64,000 nucleotides of DNA from DASQYE01 sp036389675 (GTDB lineage Bacteria; Acidobacteriota; Blastocatellia; Pyrinomonadales; Pyrinomonadaceae). The notes beneath the pieces were generated by a model, which worked only from the letters and a program-made list of their open reading frames with translations, searched no databases and was not told the origin of the DNA. Positions 61,401 through 64,000 of the stretch are shown here, piece by piece. Every line of letters starts with the position of its first letter. Within the stretch, counting starts at the first letter, position 1. The position numbers and the translations under genes are program-made. The stretch is taken from NCBI GenBank assembly GCA_036389675.1, contig DASVWI010000019.1, forward strand, positions 410,015-474,014, read 5' to 3'.

Positions 61401-64000
61401 CGGAATTGATCGTCGGGTCGCCGACGACGGGCCGTAGCCGTGCAGAGTGGGCTGGCATCGTCGGCTACTTCGTCAATCCCGTAGCATTGCGCGCGCCGTT
61501 GCATGATGATCCCTCATTTGAGTCCTACTTGCAGCGCGTGCGGCGACAGGTGTCTGCGGCGCTCAAACATCAGGACTATCCCTTCCCGCTTATCGCAGAG
61601 CGTATTCTGCAAGGCGAGCGCGACGCAAGCCGCTCGCCGATCTTTCAAGTGATGTTCGCATTGCAGAGCGGGCCAGGGCTTGGCGGCGAGGCACTGGCGA
61701 TGTACGCCCTTGGCGAACACGGGGCGCGGATACAGATGGGCGCACTGGAAATGGAAGCCGTCGGCATCGAGTGGCGAGCCGCACAATTTGAGCTCACGCT
61801 GCTGATGGCCGAAGCTGATGAGCAGCTTGCGGGTTCGCTTGAGTACGACGCGGAGTTGTTCGAGCGGACGACTATTGAGCGGATGTCCAGCCACTACAGG
61901 CACTTGCTGGAAGAGATCGCAGAAGATGCGAACAGTGGGCGGCACGTGTCCGAGTTACGTTTACTTTCAGGGACAGAGCGCGAGCAGTTGTTGGAGCGAT
62001 GGAACAATACTGTCAGGGAGTTCCCGCGTGACAGATGCGTCCAGGAATTATTTGAAGAACAGGTGGAGCACGATCCCGCCCGGACGGCCCTCGTGTTCGG
62101 GCATGAGCAGCTCTCTTACAGCGAATTAAATCGCCGCGCCAACCGGTTGGCCCACCGTTTACGCCGGCTTGGGGTCGGGCCTGAAGTGCGTGTCGGAGTA
62201 TATTTGGAGCGCTCGATAGAGATGATCGTCGGCCTGCTCGCTATATTAAAGGCCGGAGGCGCGTACGTGCCGCTCGATACGCAGTCGCCCGCCGCGCGTA
62301 TAGATTTTATGTTGGAGGATGCAGGCGTCGCGCTGCTTATCACGCGGGAGGGTCTGGCACAGCAGCTCTCCACGGGCGCGACCCTTTTGAAACTGGATAG
62401 CGAGCTGGAAGAGATTGACAAAGAGAGCGAAGCGAACCCGCGAAGCGGAGTCGTCGCGCAGAATCTAGCCTACGTCATATACACCTCCGGCTCGACGGGC
62501 AAACCTAAGGGCGTCATGATTCAGCATGAGTCGCTGTTGAATCTGATCTTCTGGCATCGTGAAGCGTACGGCGTGAGCGCGTCAGACCGTGCGACGCAAC
62601 TGGCGGGAGTTGCGTTCGATGCTTCGGTCTGGGAGATATGGCCCTACCTCACCATTGGCGCGAGCCTTTATCTACCGGACGAAGAGACGCGCGTCTCGCC
62701 CGCGTCGCTCAAAGACTGGCTCGCAGCACAGGCCATCAACATCTGTTTTCTACCAACGCCAATAGCCGAGAGCCTTCTCTCTACCGTTTGGCCCGGGGAG
62801 ATTGCCTTAAGAACTCTTCTGACGGGCGGGGATCGCCTTCATCATTATCCATCGCCGCAACCGGGCTTCGATCTGGTAAATCATTACGGCCCGACAGAGA
62901 ATACAGTTGTCACCAGTTCCGCAGTGATTCCGCCGTTGATCGAAGCAGAGGGTGCTCCGCCAATCGGTCGCCCCATCGCCAACACGCAGGTCTACGTGCT
63001 GGACCAGGCGTTGCAGCCAGTGCCCATCGGCGTGAAGGGAGAACTCTACGTCGGAGGGGCAGGAGTCGGACGCGGTTATCTGAATCGTCCGGAGTTGACG
63101 GCTGAGCGCTTTATTCCAGATCCATTCAGCACAGAGACGGGAGCAAGACTTTACCGGACAGGGGATGTGGTGAGGTGGCTTGCGACGGGAGATTTGGAGT
63201 ACATAGGAAGATCGGATGAACAGGTAAAGATCAGAGGCTTTCGCATCGAGTTGGGAGAGATCGAAGCCGTTTTAGGCGAGCATCCACAGGTCAGAGAGTG
63301 TGTGCTGGTGATTAAAGCGGATGCTGCTGCCGTGGATAAAAGCAGCGCTGAGAAGAGACTGATCGCGTATGTTGTGCCGCTGGCGGCTGAAGTGTTTGAT
63401 GCCAGAGACCTGCGGAATTTTTTAAAGCGACGCCTGCCCGAATACATGATACCGGCGGCATTCATGTTGTTGGACGAGTTGCCACGCACAGAGAATGGAA
63501 AAGTGGATCGCCGCGCTCTGCCAGCGCCAGCGCAGCTTGAAGGGGAAAGCGAATATGCTGCTCCGCGAACCTCTATGGAGCAACGCCTGACGAGTCTCTG
63601 GCAAGAGGTGCTTCGCCTTGAAAGGGTGGGCATCCACGACAGCTTTTTTGTGTTGGGCGGGCATTCCATCCTTGCCGCCCAACTGGTTTCGCGCATGAGA
63701 GATGTCCTTCAGATAGAGCTACCTCTGCACCAGTTGTTCGAGACGCCCACGATAGCCGAGCTTTCATCCGTGATCCAAACATCTTTACCGTCAACCGACA
63801 GTTTGCATCCCCGGCCCATTTTACCCGTCTCGCGAGACACGAATATCCCGCTCTCGTATGCACAGCAGCGGCTCTGGTTTCTGGATCAACTACAACCCGA
63901 TAGCCCCTTCTACAACATCCCTTCTGCCGTCCGCCTCTCCGGCTCTCTCCACATCTCTGCCCTTGAGCGCGCTTTCAATGAGATCCTGCGCCGTCATGAA
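58454..64000 (+). CDS. FAAL-ACP-C-A-PCP-C nonribosomal peptide synthetase, partial
   Basis: An open frame of 1849 codons continues past the right edge. Domains in order: a fatty-acyl-AMP ligase (about 1-600; YTSGSTGTPKGVMLSH, WLPMYHDMGLIGG, TGRVKDLVIIRG), an ACP (Ser about 653 in FGIDSLAAIE), a condensation domain (about 724-1169; HHLIADL), an adenylation domain (about 1195-1686), a PCP (Ser about 1738 in LGGHSILAAQ) and the beginning of a second C domain (LSYAQQRLWFLDQL). The FAAL loads a fatty acid, so the product should be a lipopeptide. The A-domain pocket reads D-A-W-F-L-G-H-V-V, nearly the Leu code D-A-W-F-L-G-N-V-V-K. The first C domain has Leu instead of Gly after HHxxxD. The M28 gene directly precedes it and may share the transcript. 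Confidence 0.95.
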   Translation, partial: MSKEPHSAEFSREPTTLVELLRLRATQQSERTAYSFLADGETQEERQLSYGELDSRARAIAALLASSVATGQRVLLLYGPGLDYVAAFFGCLYAGAVAVPAYPPRLNRNLHRLQAIVSDAGATAVLTSTPVLSRLEPVLPQLPDLARLRWLDTFELERSASEAWREPPALTEQHLAMLQYTSGSTGTPKGVMLSHRNLLYNSRLMRTAFEYDAQSRCVSWLPMYHDMGLIGGLLQPLYGGYPCALMSPASFLQRPTRWLEAITEMRATISGGPNFAYELCLRRTSEAERSRLDLSSWQVAFNGAEPVRAETLERFAEFFEPVGFRRTAWLPCYGLAEATLMVAGGPAMREPVVKSVEARALERNRVVERKEEAHTKTESKVRRLVSSGRSPDAGQQIRIVDPELMSECEAEEVGEIWVMSPSVAEGYWNRSEETATTFGARLTDNNDGPYLRTGDLGFIEEGELYITGRVKDLVIIRGVNHYPQDIEWTVAATHASLRSGGGAAFAIEAENEERLVIVQEVGARAQVDLENTVERIRQAVAEEHEVEVYAIALVRAGSVPKTTSGKVQRRACREAYLSGDLNLVAQWKVTAGTGRTREAGEAQSPTQIETLAPQLTSREELESWMRGEVAARLRVDEARIRIEEPLTRFGIDSLAAIELLHAIETRTGVMLLVASLFEGASVRDLAAEAWTRSDPAVADATALPSTSKPSAPAMPEKSEPDERLSRGQQALWFLHRLAPESAGYQIARAARIVNALDTAALRRAFERLVERHAALRTTFESKEGRPVRRVHEQMPGCFTQMNAEQWSDAELKRRLETEAHRPFDLEQGPLMRVTLYKRATDNHVLLLVIHHLIADLWSLTVLLKELSKLYEAEKSGERVGLRPLSASYDDYIEWQERMLRSAEGERLWSYWQQEFCGELPVLELPTDHPRLANRNPSGGSVRFNLSAELTRRLKSMCEQQEVTLYVTLLAAFQILLSRYSGQSELIVGSPTTGRSRAEWAGIVGYFVNPVALRAPLHDDPSFESYLQRVRRQVSAALKHQDYPFPLIAERILQGERDASRSPIFQVMFALQSGPGLGGEALAMYALGEHGARIQMGALEMEAVGIEWRAAQFELTLLMAEADEQLAGSLEYDAELFERTTIERMSSHYRHLLEEIAEDANSGRHVSELRLLSGTEREQLLERWNNTVREFPRDRCVQELFEEQVEHDPARTALVFGHEQLSYSELNRRANRLAHRLRRLGVGPEVRVGVYLERSIEMIVGLLAILKAGGAYVPLDTQSPAARIDFMLEDAGVALLITREGLAQQLSTGATLLKLDSELEEIDKESEANPRSGVVAQNLAYVIYTSGSTGKPKGVMIQHESLLNLIFWHREAYGVSASDRATQLAGVAFDASVWEIWPYLTIGASLYLPDEETRVSPASLKDWLAAQAINICFLPTPIAESLLSTVWPGEIALRTLLTGGDRLHHYPSPQPGFDLVNHYGPTENTVVTSSAVIPPLIEAEGAPPIGRPIANTQVYVLDQALQPVPIGVKGELYVGGAGVGRGYLNRPELTAERFIPDPFSTETGARLYRTGDVVRWLATGDLEYIGRSDEQVKIRGFRIELGEIEAVLGEHPQVRECVLVIKADAAAVDKSSAEKRLIAYVVPLAAEVFDARDLRNFLKRRLPEYMIPAAFMLLDELPRTENGKVDRRALPAPAQLEGESEYAAPRTSMEQRLTSLWQEVLRLERVGIHDSFFVLGGHSILAAQLVSRMRDVLQIELPLHQLFETPTIAELSSVIQTSLPSTDSLHPRPILPVSRDTNIPLSYAQQRLWFLDQLQPDSPFYNIPSAVRLSGSLHISALERAFNEILRRHE

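Overview
The window looks like a chromosomal segment of an Acidobacteriota bacterium, most likely class Blastocatellia. This is an inference from gene content: an ECF sigma factor paired with a giant Ser/Thr kinase, secreted 'IPF-F-VGN-LPAG-Y' proteins, tandem secreted amidohydrolases and many unlinked two-component genes. By eye the DNA is about 60% GC. No transposase, phage gene, rRNA or CRISPR array was seen. One tRNA-Ser(CGA) is present.

Layout. 0-6.5 kb: a partial secreted protein, a secreted trypsin-like protease, a secreted domain protein, and a translationally coupled ECF sigma factor / kinase-PEGA-FGE-hydrolase pair. 6.5-11.6 kb: three co-directional secreted amidohydrolases, only the middle one with an intact HxH metal motif. 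11.8-22 kb: a Cys-rich lipoprotein, DUF1622, a YggX-like protein, PrxQ, a radical SAM protein, DUF2721, an extremely Gly-rich protein with a probable frameshift at its 3' end, an esterase, a GntR regulator, glpD and a HisC-like aminotransferase. 22-31 kb: a sensory block with two Crp/Fnr regulators, a PYP-like PAS protein lacking the chromophore Cys, two response regulators, a CheB-CheR-PAS-histidine kinase fusion and a separate CheB. 31-35 kb: Mpo1-like protein, aldo/keto reductase, PLP decarboxylase and CysQ-like phosphatase. 35-39.9 kb: a PrsK/PrsR-like kinase and sigma54 activator, followed by a good sigma54 promoter with palindromic upstream sites in front of a stand-alone receiver. 39.9-49.3 kb: SbcD-like nuclease, LON-domain protein, MoaD-MoaE fusion, receiver, GyrA, PilZ protein, PlsC and an inositol monophosphatase. 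49.4-54.9 kb: hutU and hutH (histidine degradation), a zinc-ribbon protein, DUF2270 and tadA. 55-64 kb: an SDR, a membrane M28 peptidase, and the first 1849 codons of a FAAL-ACP-C-A-PCP-C lipopeptide synthetase that runs off the right edge. Its A domain is predicted to load Leu.

The most unusual signal lies between genes. At least ten short elements are built from tandem 7-bp units (GGATGAA, GTGACGA, GTCAGNN, AAAATCC) arranged as inverted arms. They sit at gene ends and often supply the last codons and stop codon, or the start region, of neighbouring genes. A separate 31-bp perfect inverted repeat lies at 22.2 kb.
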